Below, piece after piece: positions 39,980 to 48,896 of a stretch of 59,434 nucleotides of DNA. The DNA lies in NCBI GenBank assembly GCA_905197905.1, contig CAJKAP010000014.1, forward strand, positions 1 to 59,434. The letters run 5' to 3'. Under the pieces are notes generated by a model. That model was given only the letters and a program-made list of their open reading frames with translations. It did no database searches and had not been told where the DNA came from. The DNA is from an uncultured Sutterella sp. (GTDB lineage: Bacteria; Pseudomonadota; Gammaproteobacteria; Burkholderiales; Burkholderiaceae_F). The position numbers and the translations under genes are program-made. Positions within the stretch are counted from its first letter, which is position 1; every line of letters begins with the position of its first letter.

Positions 39980-41259
39980 TTGATACTGGGGCTATTGTTG
40001 TGACGGTTAGCACCCACGAACCGGGGGCCATGCCGACGATCCGAATTGAAAATGAGCGCCCTTCTGGGCTCATTCACAATCTCCTCAAAAAAGGCGTACC
40101 CGATATTCGCCGTACGGTAAGTGTGCTCTATGGGCTCTGCCCCATTGCGCACTTAAGCGCTATGGATATTGCAGATCGTGCCGCGAAAGGACTCTCCGAA
40201 GAAGAACGCCGTGCAAAGGATCACTCGCTTTTTGAGCGCGCCGTCGCGCTTGAAGCGCTCCTTGAAAATATGCGCGTCTTCTTAACCGACGTCCCTTCTA
40301 TTTTGAGTGTGGAACCCCAAAATGAAGCGCTCCGTGCGCTGGGGCGTTTGCGTGCTCAGATGATGGTCGTGGCAAGTCTTCTTGTCGCCTCGCCCGAAGC
40401 CGCTGAAACCATTGAAAAAGCCCACCGCGTGATTACGCAAGCCACAAAAGACGCCGTTGCCCTTTTAGAGAGCAACTTTTTCGCGATGCCTGTGGCCAAG
40501 TTTTACGCCATGGAAAAAGAAAGCGACTTTGAAGCTTGGCGAAAGAGTACGCCTGGCATTGTCACGCACCTATTGCGTCGCATGACCGCGCTCCCCTTGG
40601 GTTTTGGTCAGGTGCACACGCATTGGCTTCCTCGTTTAACAAAGGACGAAGCGCCAAAGATGGCGGAAGAACTCTATCAGCGTCTTCGCTGTGAGCCGCA
40701 CTTCGATATGATGCCGGTCCTTGAAGAAGCCCCGCAGTTAACGGGCGCGATTGTGCGCCAAGAAGCGCATCCGCTCTTAAAAGAAGTGATTGAGCACCGC
40801 GATGTGGTGCCCTTTACTTTGACGCTTGCCCGCCTTTTGGATACCGCGGACTTAGCTCTCGGACTCCTCGTCTCGGATCCAGAAAGTGGAGAAGCGGAGA
40901 GTCCAGACGTGACACGGCTACCTGCTTTGATGGGCGTGAGTTTCCCGCACGAAGGGGGTATGGGTTTAGTAGAAACTGCGCGTGGTCTTTTGATTCACGC
41001 TAAAGGCTGGCAGCCCGTCACCGCTGATGAAGCGCCTGAGCGCTTTTATGCAGTCACCTCTCCCACGGAATGGCAGTTTGCCCCGAGTGGTCCAGCGCAA
41101 GAGGCGGTACACAAGGCATTTCGCGCCCTCTTGGACGAAAATCTGATCATCAAAACGCCTGAAGGCATGTCTCGCTCGATTCGTTTGGCGCTCTTTGGGC
41201 TTGATCCCTGTGTGCCCATTGAGTTAATCATTGACGGGAAGCCGCAACCTCTGCGTTAA
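39976..41259 (+). CDS. hupK: HupK-like hydrogenase large-subunit scaffold protein
   Basis: A 427-residue protein related to NiFe hydrogenase large subunits but lacking the Ni-binding cysteine pairs. The N-terminal GLCPIAHLSAMDIADRA stands where the large subunit has RxCGxCxxxH, and the C-terminal FGLDPCVPIEL where it has DPCxxCxxH. HupK proteins are thought to hold the Fe(CN)2CO unit during cofactor assembly, in particular under oxygen. It is translationally coupled to hybE (ATGA overlap) and leads to hypA with a 30 bp gap. Confidence 0.82.
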   Translation: MIDTGAIVVTVSTHEPGAMPTIRIENERPSGLIHNLLKKGVPDIRRTVSVLYGLCPIAHLSAMDIADRAAKGLSEEERRAKDHSLFERAVALEALLENMRVFLTDVPSILSVEPQNEALRALGRLRAQMMVVASLLVASPEAAETIEKAHRVITQATKDAVALLESNFFAMPVAKFYAMEKESDFEAWRKSTPGIVTHLLRRMTALPLGFGQVHTHWLPRLTKDEAPKMAEELYQRLRCEPHFDMMPVLEEAPQLTGAIVRQEAHPLLKEVIEHRDVVPFTLTLARLLDTADLALGLLVSDPESGEAESPDVTRLPALMGVSFPHEGGMGLVETARGLLIHAKGWQPVTADEAPERFYAVTSPTEWQFAPSGPAQEAVHKAFRALLDENLIIKTPEGMSRSIRLALFGLDPCVPIELIIDGKPQPLR

Positions 41260-41289
41260 TTTTTTGTTTTAAAAGAAAAGAGTACTCTC

Positions 41290-41664
41290 ATGCATGAAAT
41301 GAGCATTGCCGAAGGCATTATTGAAGTGGTGGAGCGCACCGCGAAAGCCAACCAAGTTGATCGCATCAAGTCGGTGACGATTGAAGTGGGTGAACTAGCG
41401 GGCGTGGATATCCCAAGCTTAGAATTTGCCTGGAAATCCGTGACCCTCAATAGTCCAGCCGAAGGAGCAGAGCTCAAAATTGAGCGGCCCGATGGTGTGG
41501 CCTGGTGTATGGACTGCTCCAAGTCCGTCCCCTTTCACAAGTATGGAGCCGCTTGCCCCGAGTGTGGAGGCTTTCATTTGACGCCTACAGCTGGCACGGA
41601 AATGCGTGTCGTGAGTCTCGTCTCGCTTGAAAACGATTCTGAAGGAGAAAAATCAGAAAACTAA
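41290..41664 (+). CDS. hypA: Hydrogenase nickel-insertion protein HypA
   Basis: A 124-residue zinc protein that delivers Ni2+ with HypB to the hydrogenase large subunit. The N-terminal MHE contains the Ni-binding His2, and VTIEVGELAGVD the usual core. A four-Cys zinc site is made by CMDC and CPEC, 15 residues apart. A Glu/Ser-rich tail of about 14 residues follows the family's normal end. Spacing from hupK and the modest AGAAAAGAG site fit operon transcription. Confidence 0.95.
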   Translation: MHEMSIAEGIIEVVERTAKANQVDRIKSVTIEVGELAGVDIPSLEFAWKSVTLNSPAEGAELKIERPDGVAWCMDCSKSVPFHKYGAACPECGGFHLTPTAGTEMRVVSLVSLENDSEGEKSEN

Positions 41665-41669
41665 TTCGT

Positions 41670-41747
41670 CGTCTCTCGCGATGGAAGTTAGAGGTATTGA
41701 AGAGCTTTCTTTAGCTTTCTCGCGAGAGGCGAGTTTGAGATTTTTTG
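41670..41747 (+). terminator. Long-stem terminator-like structure after hypA
   Basis: CGTCTCTCGCGA (41670-41681) pairs over 12 bp with TCGCGAGAGGCG (41720-41731, one wobble) across 38 nt, and a TTTTTT run follows at about 41741. It suggests that the downstream genes have their own promoter. Confidence 0.6.
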
Positions 41748-41836
41748 CCTGATTTCGCCATTCCCCTATTTTCTTTAGGTGAAAAATGTGCTAAAACCAT
41801 GCATGTCTCAACCTTTTCCATAGTAGGAGCTCCAAG

Positions 41837-42289
41837 GTGCTCGAATTTTTCGGATGGATACTGAATACAGGTGTACTCGCCTGCCCGTTCCTCTTTCCGT
41901 TAGCGATACTGATCTTCGTGAAGCGTCCCAAATTTCGCTTCACGTGGAAGCCGCAGCAACTTTTCGTTTTGCTCTTTTTCGTGCTGTATGCCTTTTCGCT
42001 ACTGCTTTTTGTGGCGCATGCTTACGCAACGCAGCACGGCGTGCAGGAGTTTTTCTCCGCTTTCTGGGGAGCCCCTGTTGTGCTCACTACATGGTGCTTT
42101 GCCGCCTATATGGCCCAGGCTCTGAGCTGTGTCGCCCTCCTCTTTGCGCTGAATTGGGGAGTTGTCCGACAGCTCAACCCCAAGCTCGCTGGCACGAAGC
42201 CCGCAGAAACCACCGCGCGCGATAGCGATCAAGCCGTTGACGCAGTGGAAGCTCTTCAAGAGAAAAGTAACCGTAACGAGAAAGCCTAA
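41837..42289 (+). CDS. Small membrane protein of unknown function between hypA and hypB
   Basis: A 150-residue protein with three hydrophobic helices (about residues 10-28, 42-62 and 78-102), then a hydrophilic tail (KLAGTKPAETTARDSDQAVDAVEALQEKSNR). It starts at GTG 41837 with AGGAG seven bases upstream; the alternative frame at 41854 is a shadow. I recognise no family. It is set off from hypA by a terminator-like stem and lies 143 bp before hypB. Whether it takes part in hydrogenase maturation, for example nickel or redox coupling, is unknown. Confidence 0.65.
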   Translation: MLEFFGWILNTGVLACPFLFPLAILIFVKRPKFRFTWKPQQLFVLLFFVLYAFSLLLFVAHAYATQHGVQEFFSAFWGAPVVLTTWCFAAYMAQALSCVALLFALNWGVVRQLNPKLAGTKPAETTARDSDQAVDAVEALQEKSNRNEKA

Positions 42290-42376
42290 AAGCTCTCTCA
42301 AAAGGTTACTCTTGCACTTTCACGCTCATCTTGAGCTAAGAAAGCGCGCTTAGAATGAACGATCATTTACGCTTTG

Positions 42377-42395
42377 GGCTCCTTTTGGAGAAGCC
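42377..42395 (+). promoter_or_regulatory. Small hairpin upstream of hypB
   Basis: GGCT plus CC pairs with GGAG-A-AGCC through a TTTT loop (one bulge). It has no T-run and lies about 38 nt ahead of the hypB start. It could be a leader element; this is a weak call. Confidence 0.3.
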
Positions 42396-42432
42396 TCTAG
42401 CGTGGTCTTTGGAAATTAAAGGATAAATCACA

Positions 42433-43293
42433 ATGTGTACTACCTGCGGTTGCGGTGACCATAACGGCACCCATATGCATACCCATGTTGACGAAAACGG
42501 GAACGTTACCACGCACGTCCACTCTCACGATGAAGACGGTCATACACACGATCATGACCATCATCACCACCATGATCATGATCACCATCATGACCATGAA
42601 CATGCGCTCCACAGCCACGACCATGCCACGTCGACTGAACGCGCCATCTCGATTGAAGAAGATATTTTGGGTCGCAACAATGCGATCGCTGCCAAAAATC
42701 GCGCCTATTTCCGCGAACACAATGTCTTAGCGCTCAATATGGTCTCCTCTCCTGGCTCTGGCAAGACCGAACTCTTGGCTCGCACCTTGTCTGCCAACGA
42801 AGGCTTCACGGCTGCCGTCATTGAAGGCGACCAGCAAACTGATAACGATGCGGATCGAATTCGCGCCACGGGCGCTCGTGCTCTTCAGATCAACACGGGT
42901 AAAGGTTGCCACTTGGATGCCCACATGGTTGAGCATGCCTTGGGTCACTTGGTCCCGGAAGACAATTCCGTTCTCTTTATTGAAAACGTGGGCAATTTGG
43001 TTTGCCCGGCCGAGTTTGATTTGGGCGAAGCCCATAAGGTGGCCCTCCTCTCGGTGACGGAGGGCGAAGACAAGCCCTTGAAGTACCCGGATATGTTCCG
43101 TGCGGCCGATTTGATGATCATCACCAAGATCGACCTTCTCCCCTATGTCCCCTTTGATGCGGATAAGGCAGAAGAAAATGCTCGCCGCGTCAACCCGAAC
43201 ATCCGCGTGTTGCGTCTTTCCTGCACCACCGGTGAAGGGATGGATCGCTGGTTTAAGTGGTTGAAGGCTGAATTGACGCTCGCCACGCTCTAA
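42433..43293 (+). CDS. hypB: Hydrogenase nickel-incorporation GTPase HypB
   Basis: A 286-residue GTPase with an N-terminal high-affinity nickel site CTTCGCG. A His/Asp-rich nickel storage stretch of more than 20 His residues (about residues 15-65) follows. The P-loop is SSPGSGKT, and switch and base motifs are EGDQQTDNDA, NVGNLVCPA and ITKIDLLPY. HypB couples GTP hydrolysis to Ni transfer with HypA. The extreme His-rich linker suggests a storage role as in Bradyrhizobium or Rhizobium HypB. Start ATG at 42433 follows AAAGG-like sequence. Confidence 0.97.
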   Translation: MCTTCGCGDHNGTHMHTHVDENGNVTTHVHSHDEDGHTHDHDHHHHHDHDHHHDHEHALHSHDHATSTERAISIEEDILGRNNAIAAKNRAYFREHNVLALNMVSSPGSGKTELLARTLSANEGFTAAVIEGDQQTDNDADRIRATGARALQINTGKGCHLDAHMVEHALGHLVPEDNSVLFIENVGNLVCPAEFDLGEAHKVALLSVTEGEDKPLKYPDMFRAADLMIITKIDLLPYVPFDADKAEENARRVNPNIRVLRLSCTTGEGMDRWFKWLKAELTLATL

Positions 43294-43628
43294 TCGCAGC
43301 TAATGAGAAACGCTTGTGATGTCTCTCGCACACAAGCGTTTCTTATTTATCGCTCCGAGAGGATCTTTTAGCCTCTCTCGCAGCGAATTCGATGAAGAAA
43401 ATCTTCCCCAATTTCTTCACGAAAACGAAAAATCTAATAAACTCCTTCCTCAACGATGAGGCACAACGCACAAACGTCGAGTGCAGTGCCAAAGAAGCGA
43501 AGAGCTCTAGTAAAAAAGAAACAGCCTTCACTTTGTCGCTCAGACCTGAGCCAATGACTATCTGGATGGAGCGCCATCGAGAGAAAAGTACTCGAGGCGA
43601 AAAAGAACAGAACAAAGGACAACTTACC
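43294..43628. other. Intergenic region hypB-hypF
   Basis: 335 bp holding the hypB terminator. The remainder is in frame with hypF from an ATG at 43392, which would add a Lys/Ser-rich 79-residue extension without homology. It is left non-coding here because the HypF acylphosphatase domain begins just after 43629, where AAAGGA marks the start. No promoter pair was identified with confidence. Confidence 0.5.
43305..43348 (+). terminator. Terminator after hypB
   Basis: GAAACGCTTGTG (43307-43318) pairs with CACAAGCGTTTC (43331-43342), followed by TTATTT. It separates hypB from hypF. Confidence 0.85.
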
Positions 43629-46064
43629 ATGGCCCAAGATTCCTTTAGCCCCCGCGAAGAAATCGCGCGCGCTTTTCGCGTGCGTGGACTCGTTCAAGGC
43701 GTTGGTTTTCGTCCAACGGTCTATCGCATTGCGGTAACCCTCAACTTACGTGGCACCGTCTTTAACGATGCCGAAGGGGTGCTCGTGCACCTGGAAGGGG
43801 ACGCCGCGGGCGTTAACGCCTTCCCCGAAACGCTCATTCGTGAAAAGCCGCCCCTTGCGCGTATCGATTCGATTGAGCCCGAAGAAGCCGAGATGAAGCA
43901 CTATGAAAAGTTCTTCATTGATGCGACCCCTTCGGGCGGCAAAGTGACGACTGGGATTACAGCTGATGCGTCAATCTGTCAGGCCTGCTTAGAAGATATG
44001 TGTCGTCCAGCGGATCGACGCTACCGCTATGCCTTTACGAACTGTACGCACTGCGGTCCGCGCTTTACGATTACGCGCCACCTCCCCTACGATCGTCCGC
44101 AAACTTCGATGGCAAAATTCCCCATGTGCCCGAGCTGCCGCGAAGAGTACGAAGATCCCCTGGATCGACGCTTCCACGCGCAACCAGTGGCTTGCCCAGA
44201 ATGTGGCCCTGAGCTCCTCTTTATGGATAAGCACGGAAAAGTGATTTCTGGGGACCCTATTCGCGAAGCCGTGAATGCGATTCGCGCAGGACTCATTGTG
44301 GCGGTAAAGGGCTTAGGTGGTTTTCATCTTGTCTGTAACGCAGAAAACGCACAGGCCGTGGCGGAACTTCGTCGCCGTAAGCATCGTGATGAAAAGCCCT
44401 TGGCTCTCATGGTAGCGGGCGCAGCCTCCGCCAAGCGCATTGTGGACTTAACGGAAAAAGAGCTCGAACTTCTCAATTCCCCTGCTCACCCGATTGTGCT
44501 CGCCCGTCGCCGTCGTGGCGCTTTTGTGCCAAAGCTCTCGGGGGTTGCCGATGGCCTTGAAGAATTGGGGGTGATGTTCCCCTATACGCCACTTCATGCC
44601 CTGCTATTTCATACCTTTGCAGGAGAACCCGCAGGGACCGACTGGATGCAGAGTTCGCTTCCGGTAACACTCGTGATGACGAGCGCTAACCGCTCGGGCG
44701 ATCCGCTCGTCATTGATAACGATGAGGCGCTTGAAACCTTATCGGAAATTGCCGACTGCTTCTTGATTCATAACCGCGATATTGTGGTGCGCTGTGACGA
44801 CTCGGTCGTGCGCGTAATGGACGATAACGAAGTCGTTTTTGTGCGTCGTGCACGTGGTTGGGCCCCTGAAGGCTTGCATCTCCCCGCTGAAGTGGGAGAA
44901 GACGCCACGAGCGTTGTCGCTTATGGGCCTTACTTAAAGAACACGGCAGCGCTTCTTCGTGGGCGCGATGCGTGGTTGACGCAACACATTGGCACGCTCT
45001 CGAATCCAAAGAATTTGACGATGTTAGAGAACACCGTCAAGCACTTTGAGTCGCTTTTTGAAGTGACCCCTAAGGTTGTCGCGTGCGATGCGCACCCAGA
45101 CTTCCCCTCAACGCGCCTTGCGATGCGTGTGGCCAAAGAGGAAAACTTACCACTTTTCCCGATTTACCACCACGCAGCGCACATTGGCGTTGTGATGGCA
45201 GAAAAAGCACGCACTGAACCCACCTTTGGGTTGGCCTTGGACGGCGTGGGGCTGGGTCCCAACGACGGGATCTGGGGTGGCGAAGCATTACTCGTTGATG
45301 CCACAGGCTTCACGCGCGTAGGACACTTGCAAGAATTAGCGCTTCCAGGGGGCGACAAAGCCGCTGTAGAACCTTGGCGCATGGGTGCCGCGATTCTCGT
45401 CTCGCAAGGAATGGGTGACAAAATTACGGCGCGCTATGGGGCACAACCTGGCGCTGCCATGATCGAAAAACTCATTGCCAACACCAAACTCACTGGGGTG
45501 ACAAGCTCGCTTGGGCGTTGGTTTGATGGGGTATCGTCGCTTCTTGGTCTATGCCAAGTCCAGCACGATGAAGCCACTGCCGCCATGCTCCTTGAAGCCG
45601 CCGCAGAGCGCGCTCGCAAGGGCGTCCTGAGACGCGATGGCGCCTTCTCTGCCGCCGACTGCTGGACGATTGATAACCATGGTGTACTTCGTCTTGACGG
45701 GCTCGCGCAAAAGCTTATCCGCGCCACACAGCGCGAGTTTGATCCCGATCAGGTAGCGCTTGCCTTTGAAAATGCACTCTCGCTCGCACTCCTTGACTGG
45801 GTGAAGACCTTGCGCGCTCGTCTGGTCTTAAAAGGCCTCATTAGTGAAGAAAACCGCTTGGTGGCACTCACAGGTGGGTGTCTTGTGAATCGCACGCTCT
45901 ACCGCGTCCTGATGACCGGTCTCAAAGAAGCGGGCTTAGAAGGTTATGTGCCTAAAGCAGGCCCCGCTGGTGATGGGGGTCTCTCTTTAGGGCAGGCATG
46001 GCTAGCCCGTTTGGCATACGACCAACGGAAAAGCGAACACCTCTTTAAAGGCGACGCGTTTTAG
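43629..46064 (+). CDS. hypF: Carbamoyltransferase HypF
   Basis: An 811-residue enzyme that makes the thiocarboxamide on HypE from carbamoyl phosphate, supplying the CN ligands. Domains: N-terminal acylphosphatase (RVRGLVQGVGFRPTVYRIA, about 15-35); two zinc fingers (CQAC...CTHC and CPSC...CPEC); the YrdC-like part (AVKGLGGFHLVCNA, about 225-240); and a Kae1-like C-terminal domain with HHAAHIGVVMAE, DGVGLGPNDGIWGGEAL and GGCLVNRTLYRVL. Start ATG at 43629 has AAAGGA about 9 nt ahead. Confidence 0.96.
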   Translation: MAQDSFSPREEIARAFRVRGLVQGVGFRPTVYRIAVTLNLRGTVFNDAEGVLVHLEGDAAGVNAFPETLIREKPPLARIDSIEPEEAEMKHYEKFFIDATPSGGKVTTGITADASICQACLEDMCRPADRRYRYAFTNCTHCGPRFTITRHLPYDRPQTSMAKFPMCPSCREEYEDPLDRRFHAQPVACPECGPELLFMDKHGKVISGDPIREAVNAIRAGLIVAVKGLGGFHLVCNAENAQAVAELRRRKHRDEKPLALMVAGAASAKRIVDLTEKELELLNSPAHPIVLARRRRGAFVPKLSGVADGLEELGVMFPYTPLHALLFHTFAGEPAGTDWMQSSLPVTLVMTSANRSGDPLVIDNDEALETLSEIADCFLIHNRDIVVRCDDSVVRVMDDNEVVFVRRARGWAPEGLHLPAEVGEDATSVVAYGPYLKNTAALLRGRDAWLTQHIGTLSNPKNLTMLENTVKHFESLFEVTPKVVACDAHPDFPSTRLAMRVAKEENLPLFPIYHHAAHIGVVMAEKARTEPTFGLALDGVGLGPNDGIWGGEALLVDATGFTRVGHLQELALPGGDKAAVEPWRMGAAILVSQGMGDKITARYGAQPGAAMIEKLIANTKLTGVTSSLGRWFDGVSSLLGLCQVQHDEATAAMLLEAAAERARKGVLRRDGAFSAADCWTIDNHGVLRLDGLAQKLIRATQREFDPDQVALAFENALSLALLDWVKTLRARLVLKGLISEENRLVALTGGCLVNRTLYRVLMTGLKEAGLEGYVPKAGPAGDGGLSLGQAWLARLAYDQRKSEHLFKGDAF

Positions 46065-46346
46065 TTTAGAATAAGGGATAACCCCTAAGGGAAAGCGCAA
46101 AGTTTTGTGAGCGCAGCTAGATTTGGACGGCACCAGATCTCACCTTCCCGTAGAGGTGATTCCGTGTTGGCACGGGCCATTTAACGTCGAAAAAGACGCT
46201 TCTCTTCTCTTTCTCGAGTCCCCCACGCGAGTTTCGACTCTCGTTTCGAGGAACCTTTTTGAGAGGTGCTTTTACCTCAGCCCCGTGCCCCAAGTCGAAG
46301 CGCCCCTTTGTGCGCTAGTACTTTTAAAAGAATTGGAGATACAGCT
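46065..46346. other. hypF-hypC intergenic region with short stem-loops
   Basis: 282 bp, notable for a dense set of short hairpins. These are GCGC-N12-GCGC near 46096, CCGTG/CACGG near 46165, GAGT-TTCG-ACTC (46229-46240), CTCG-TTT-CGAG (46240-46250) just before CCTTTTT, and GAGGT/ACCTC (46263-46278). It shares the 13-mer TTTGTGAGCGCAG with the bcsA-bcsB gap. No long frame or clear promoter. Confidence 0.4.
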
Positions 46347-46583
46347 ATGTGTTTGGCTATTCCTGGACAAATTACGAAGGTCATGGATAACGACATGGCC
46401 ATCTGTAATATTGGTGGTATTGAAAAAGAAGTGAACGTTGCACTCGTCGAAGCCCCCGCAACGGGTGACTGGGTCATCGTGCATGTGGGCTTTGCCTTGA
46501 ATCGCATCGATGAAGAAGAAGCAAATCGCACGCTCGAAGCGCTCAAAGCCACGGGCGAATTTAATCCCGAAGAACTTAACTAA
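46347..46583 (+). CDS. hypC: Hydrogenase assembly chaperone HypC
   Basis: A 78-residue small beta-barrel chaperone. MCLAIPGQI provides the essential Cys2 that carries the Fe(CN)2CO unit with HypD and binds the large subunit. The GDWVIVHVGFALNRIDEEEA core is typical. The ATG at 46347 has TTGGAGAT upstream; an in-frame start at 46266 would bury Cys2 and is rejected. It is 14 bp ahead of hypD. Confidence 0.95.
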   Translation: MCLAIPGQITKVMDNDMAICNIGGIEKEVNVALVEAPATGDWVIVHVGFALNRIDEEEANRTLEALKATGEFNPEELN

Positions 46584-46597
46584 GCCCACCCGAAACT

Positions 46598-47764
46598 ATG
46601 CAATACGTTACCGAATACCGACAAGGGGAAGATGCCAAGCGCATCGCTCGTCAAATCGCTCAAGAAGTGCGTCCCGATCGCCAGTACCGCTTTATGGAAT
46701 TCTGCGGTGGCCACACGCACGTGCTCTCTCGCTGGGGCTTGATGGATTTGCTCCCGAAGAATTTACGCATGATTCATGGCCCAGGTTGCCCTGTGTGCGT
46801 GCTCCCGATTGGCCGTATTGATATGGCCATGAAGCTCGCTCGCGACGAAGGCATGATTTTGTGCACCTACGCCGATACGATGCGCGTTCCAGCCGGTCAC
46901 GGTATGTCGCTCTTTAAAGCAAAAGCCGAAGGTGCTGACATCCGCATGATCTATTCCCCAATGGACGCCATCAAAGTCGCCCGCGAAAACCCAGACCGTC
47001 AGGTCGTCTTCTTTGCGATTGGCTTTGAAACGACGACGCCTCCCACCGCAGTGGCTCTCAAGATTGCTGAGCGCGAAAACCTTCAGAACTTTAGCGTTTT
47101 CTGCAACCACGTGTTGACCCCCGCTGCCATGAACCACATCTTGGAAAGCGCCAAGGTGCGTTCTGCCGCGCCTGTGTTGGACGGTTTGGTGGGTCCTGCG
47201 CACGTCTCTTGCGTGATTGGCTCTAACGCCTATCGCCCCTTCGCCACTGACTGGAAGATGCCTGTGGTGATCGCTGGGTTTGAACCCTTGGATATGTTGA
47301 TGGCCATCTTGATGCTTGTGCGCCAGGTCAACGACGGTCGTCATGAAGTTGAAAACGAATTCACTCGTGCCGTGATCCCTGAAGGCAACGTCAAAGCGCA
47401 GGAACTCTGCGACGAAGTCTTTGAAATTCGCGACACGTTCGAGTGGCGTGGCTTGGGCCCTGTGCCCACCTCGGCTCTTAAACTCACCGAAAAATATGCC
47501 AAATTTGACGCAGAGAAGCGCTTCAATATGGTAGAAGAACCCATGGACGACAACAAAGCTTGCGCCTGTGGGGAAATTCTTCGTGGTGAAAAAGAACCAC
47601 GCGACTGCAAGCTCTTTGGTAAGGTCTGCAATCCTTCCCGTCCGATCGGGGCTTGTATGGTTTCGAGCGAAGGCGCTTGCGCTGCTGCTTACACCTATGA
47701 ACGTCGCTCTGTGGTGGCTATGCCTAAGTCGACTCGTACCGACGCCTCTTCTTCCCAACCCTAA
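46598..47764 (+). CDS. hypD: Hydrogenase Fe-ligand assembly protein HypD
   Basis: A 388-residue [4Fe-4S] protein on which CN and CO ligands are mounted on iron with HypC and HypE. The signature motifs are FCGGHTHVLSRWGL, GPGCPVCVLP (redox CxxC), MRVPAGHGMSLF, GFETTTPPTA and the C-terminal cysteines CACGEI, CKLFGKVC, PIGACMVSSEGACAAAY for the cluster. A 20-residue Ser-rich tail (MPKSTRTDASSSQP) extends past the usual end. Confidence 0.96.
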   Translation: MQYVTEYRQGEDAKRIARQIAQEVRPDRQYRFMEFCGGHTHVLSRWGLMDLLPKNLRMIHGPGCPVCVLPIGRIDMAMKLARDEGMILCTYADTMRVPAGHGMSLFKAKAEGADIRMIYSPMDAIKVARENPDRQVVFFAIGFETTTPPTAVALKIAERENLQNFSVFCNHVLTPAAMNHILESAKVRSAAPVLDGLVGPAHVSCVIGSNAYRPFATDWKMPVVIAGFEPLDMLMAILMLVRQVNDGRHEVENEFTRAVIPEGNVKAQELCDEVFEIRDTFEWRGLGPVPTSALKLTEKYAKFDAEKRFNMVEEPMDDNKACACGEILRGEKEPRDCKLFGKVCNPSRPIGACMVSSEGACAAAYTYERRSVVAMPKSTRTDASSSQP

Positions 47765-47777
47765 AGGACTCTAATAA

Positions 47778-48830
47778 ATGTGCCAAGATACCTATTTACG
47801 CCCGCTTGACCTCAAGAAAGGTGCTGTGGATATGACCCACGGTGCTGGTGGTCTCGCGACCGCGCAAATGATCGAAGAAATTTTTGCTAAGCACTTCACT
47901 AACCAGTGGTTAGATGAAGGGCACGACGGGGCGGTGCTCCCTCCGATCACCCACCCTGTTGCCGTGAGCTGTGATGCGCACGTCGTGAAGCCCTTGATTT
48001 TCCCGGGCGGCGATATTGGTCGCTTAGCTGTGGCGGGAACGGTCAACGACGTCGCTATGTGTGGCGCAAAGCCCCTTTATATTGCTGCAACTTTCATTCT
48101 TGAAGAAGGCTTCCCCTTGGGTGAGCTCGATACCATCGTCGCTAGTATGGCCAAGACCGCTGCTGAAGCCGGTGTGGCGATTGTGACGGGCGACACCAAA
48201 GTGGTGGAACGCGGGCACGGTGACGGTCTTTACATCACCACGACTGGCGTGGGCGAAAAGATTACCGACAAGGTGATCTCGGGTCGTCAGGCGAAGGCAG
48301 GCGACGCGATTCTCGTCTCTGGCTCCATGGGTGACCATGGGATGGCCATTCTCTCGCACCGCGAAGGGATGACCTTTGGCTCGCAGTTAATGAGTGACTG
48401 CGCTCCACTCGCTCAGATGGTCGCCAACGTTTTGAAGGCTGCGCCCAATACGCATGTGTTGCGTGATCCGACGCGCGGTGGCTTAGCGACAACGTTAAAT
48501 GAAATCGCTAACCAGAGTAACGTCGGCATCCTGCTCTCTGAGAGCGATATTCCCGTGAAGCCCGATGTGCAGGCTGCCTGCGAATTCTTAGGGCTCGATC
48601 CGCTTTATGTAGCAAATGAAGGCAAATTGATCGTGATTTGCCCCGCAGAAGAAGCAGAAGCCGCCCTCAACGCGATGCGTAACTCTCCCTATGGGGAAGG
48701 CGCTCAGCAGGTGGGGGTGGTCGTGACAGACGATTCTGTCGCGCCAGGCTACGTCGAAATGACCACGTTAATGGGTGGTCGTCGTATGGTCGACTGGCTC
48801 ACGGGTGAACAGCTCCCCCGTATCTGCTAA
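47778..48830 (+). CDS. hypE: Carbamoyl dehydratase HypE
   Basis: A 350-residue PurM-like enzyme that dehydrates the HypF-made C-terminal thiocarboxamide to a thiocyanate, the CN donor. The N-terminal DMTHGAGGLATAQMIEEIF and GGDIGRLAVAGTVNDVAMCGAKP hold the ATP site. The protein ends in PRIC, the obligatory modified Cys. It is the last gene of the cluster, 13 bp after hypD. Confidence 0.96.
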   Translation: MCQDTYLRPLDLKKGAVDMTHGAGGLATAQMIEEIFAKHFTNQWLDEGHDGAVLPPITHPVAVSCDAHVVKPLIFPGGDIGRLAVAGTVNDVAMCGAKPLYIAATFILEEGFPLGELDTIVASMAKTAAEAGVAIVTGDTKVVERGHGDGLYITTTGVGEKITDKVISGRQAKAGDAILVSGSMGDHGMAILSHREGMTFGSQLMSDCAPLAQMVANVLKAAPNTHVLRDPTRGGLATTLNEIANQSNVGILLSESDIPVKPDVQAACEFLGLDPLYVANEGKLIVICPAEEAEAALNAMRNSPYGEGAQQVGVVVTDDSVAPGYVEMTTLMGGRRMVDWLTGEQLPRIC

Positions 48831-48850
48831 GACACCTTCTACCCTATCCT

Positions 48851-48896
48851 CAAAAGCTCGTTGTGGAACATCTTCCCAACGAGCTTTTTTCTTTTC
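48851..48896 (+). terminator. Terminator of the hyp cluster
   Basis: AAAGCTCGTTG pairs with CAACGAGCTTT around a GG/CC-bearing loop, followed by a T-run. Confidence 0.88.

Noticed and set aside
42397..42720. Met/Val-rich minus-strand frame over the hypB His stretch
   Set aside because: It results from reading the His/Asp codon repeats of HypB backwards.
43392..43628. 79-residue N-terminal extension of HypF from ATG 43392
   Set aside because: No homology, no ribosome site at 43392, and the acylphosphatase domain with a good AAAGGA site starts at 43629.
46763..47758. 331-codon minus-strand frame inside hypD
   Set aside because: Antisense shadow of strongly conserved hypD codons; no independent start signal.
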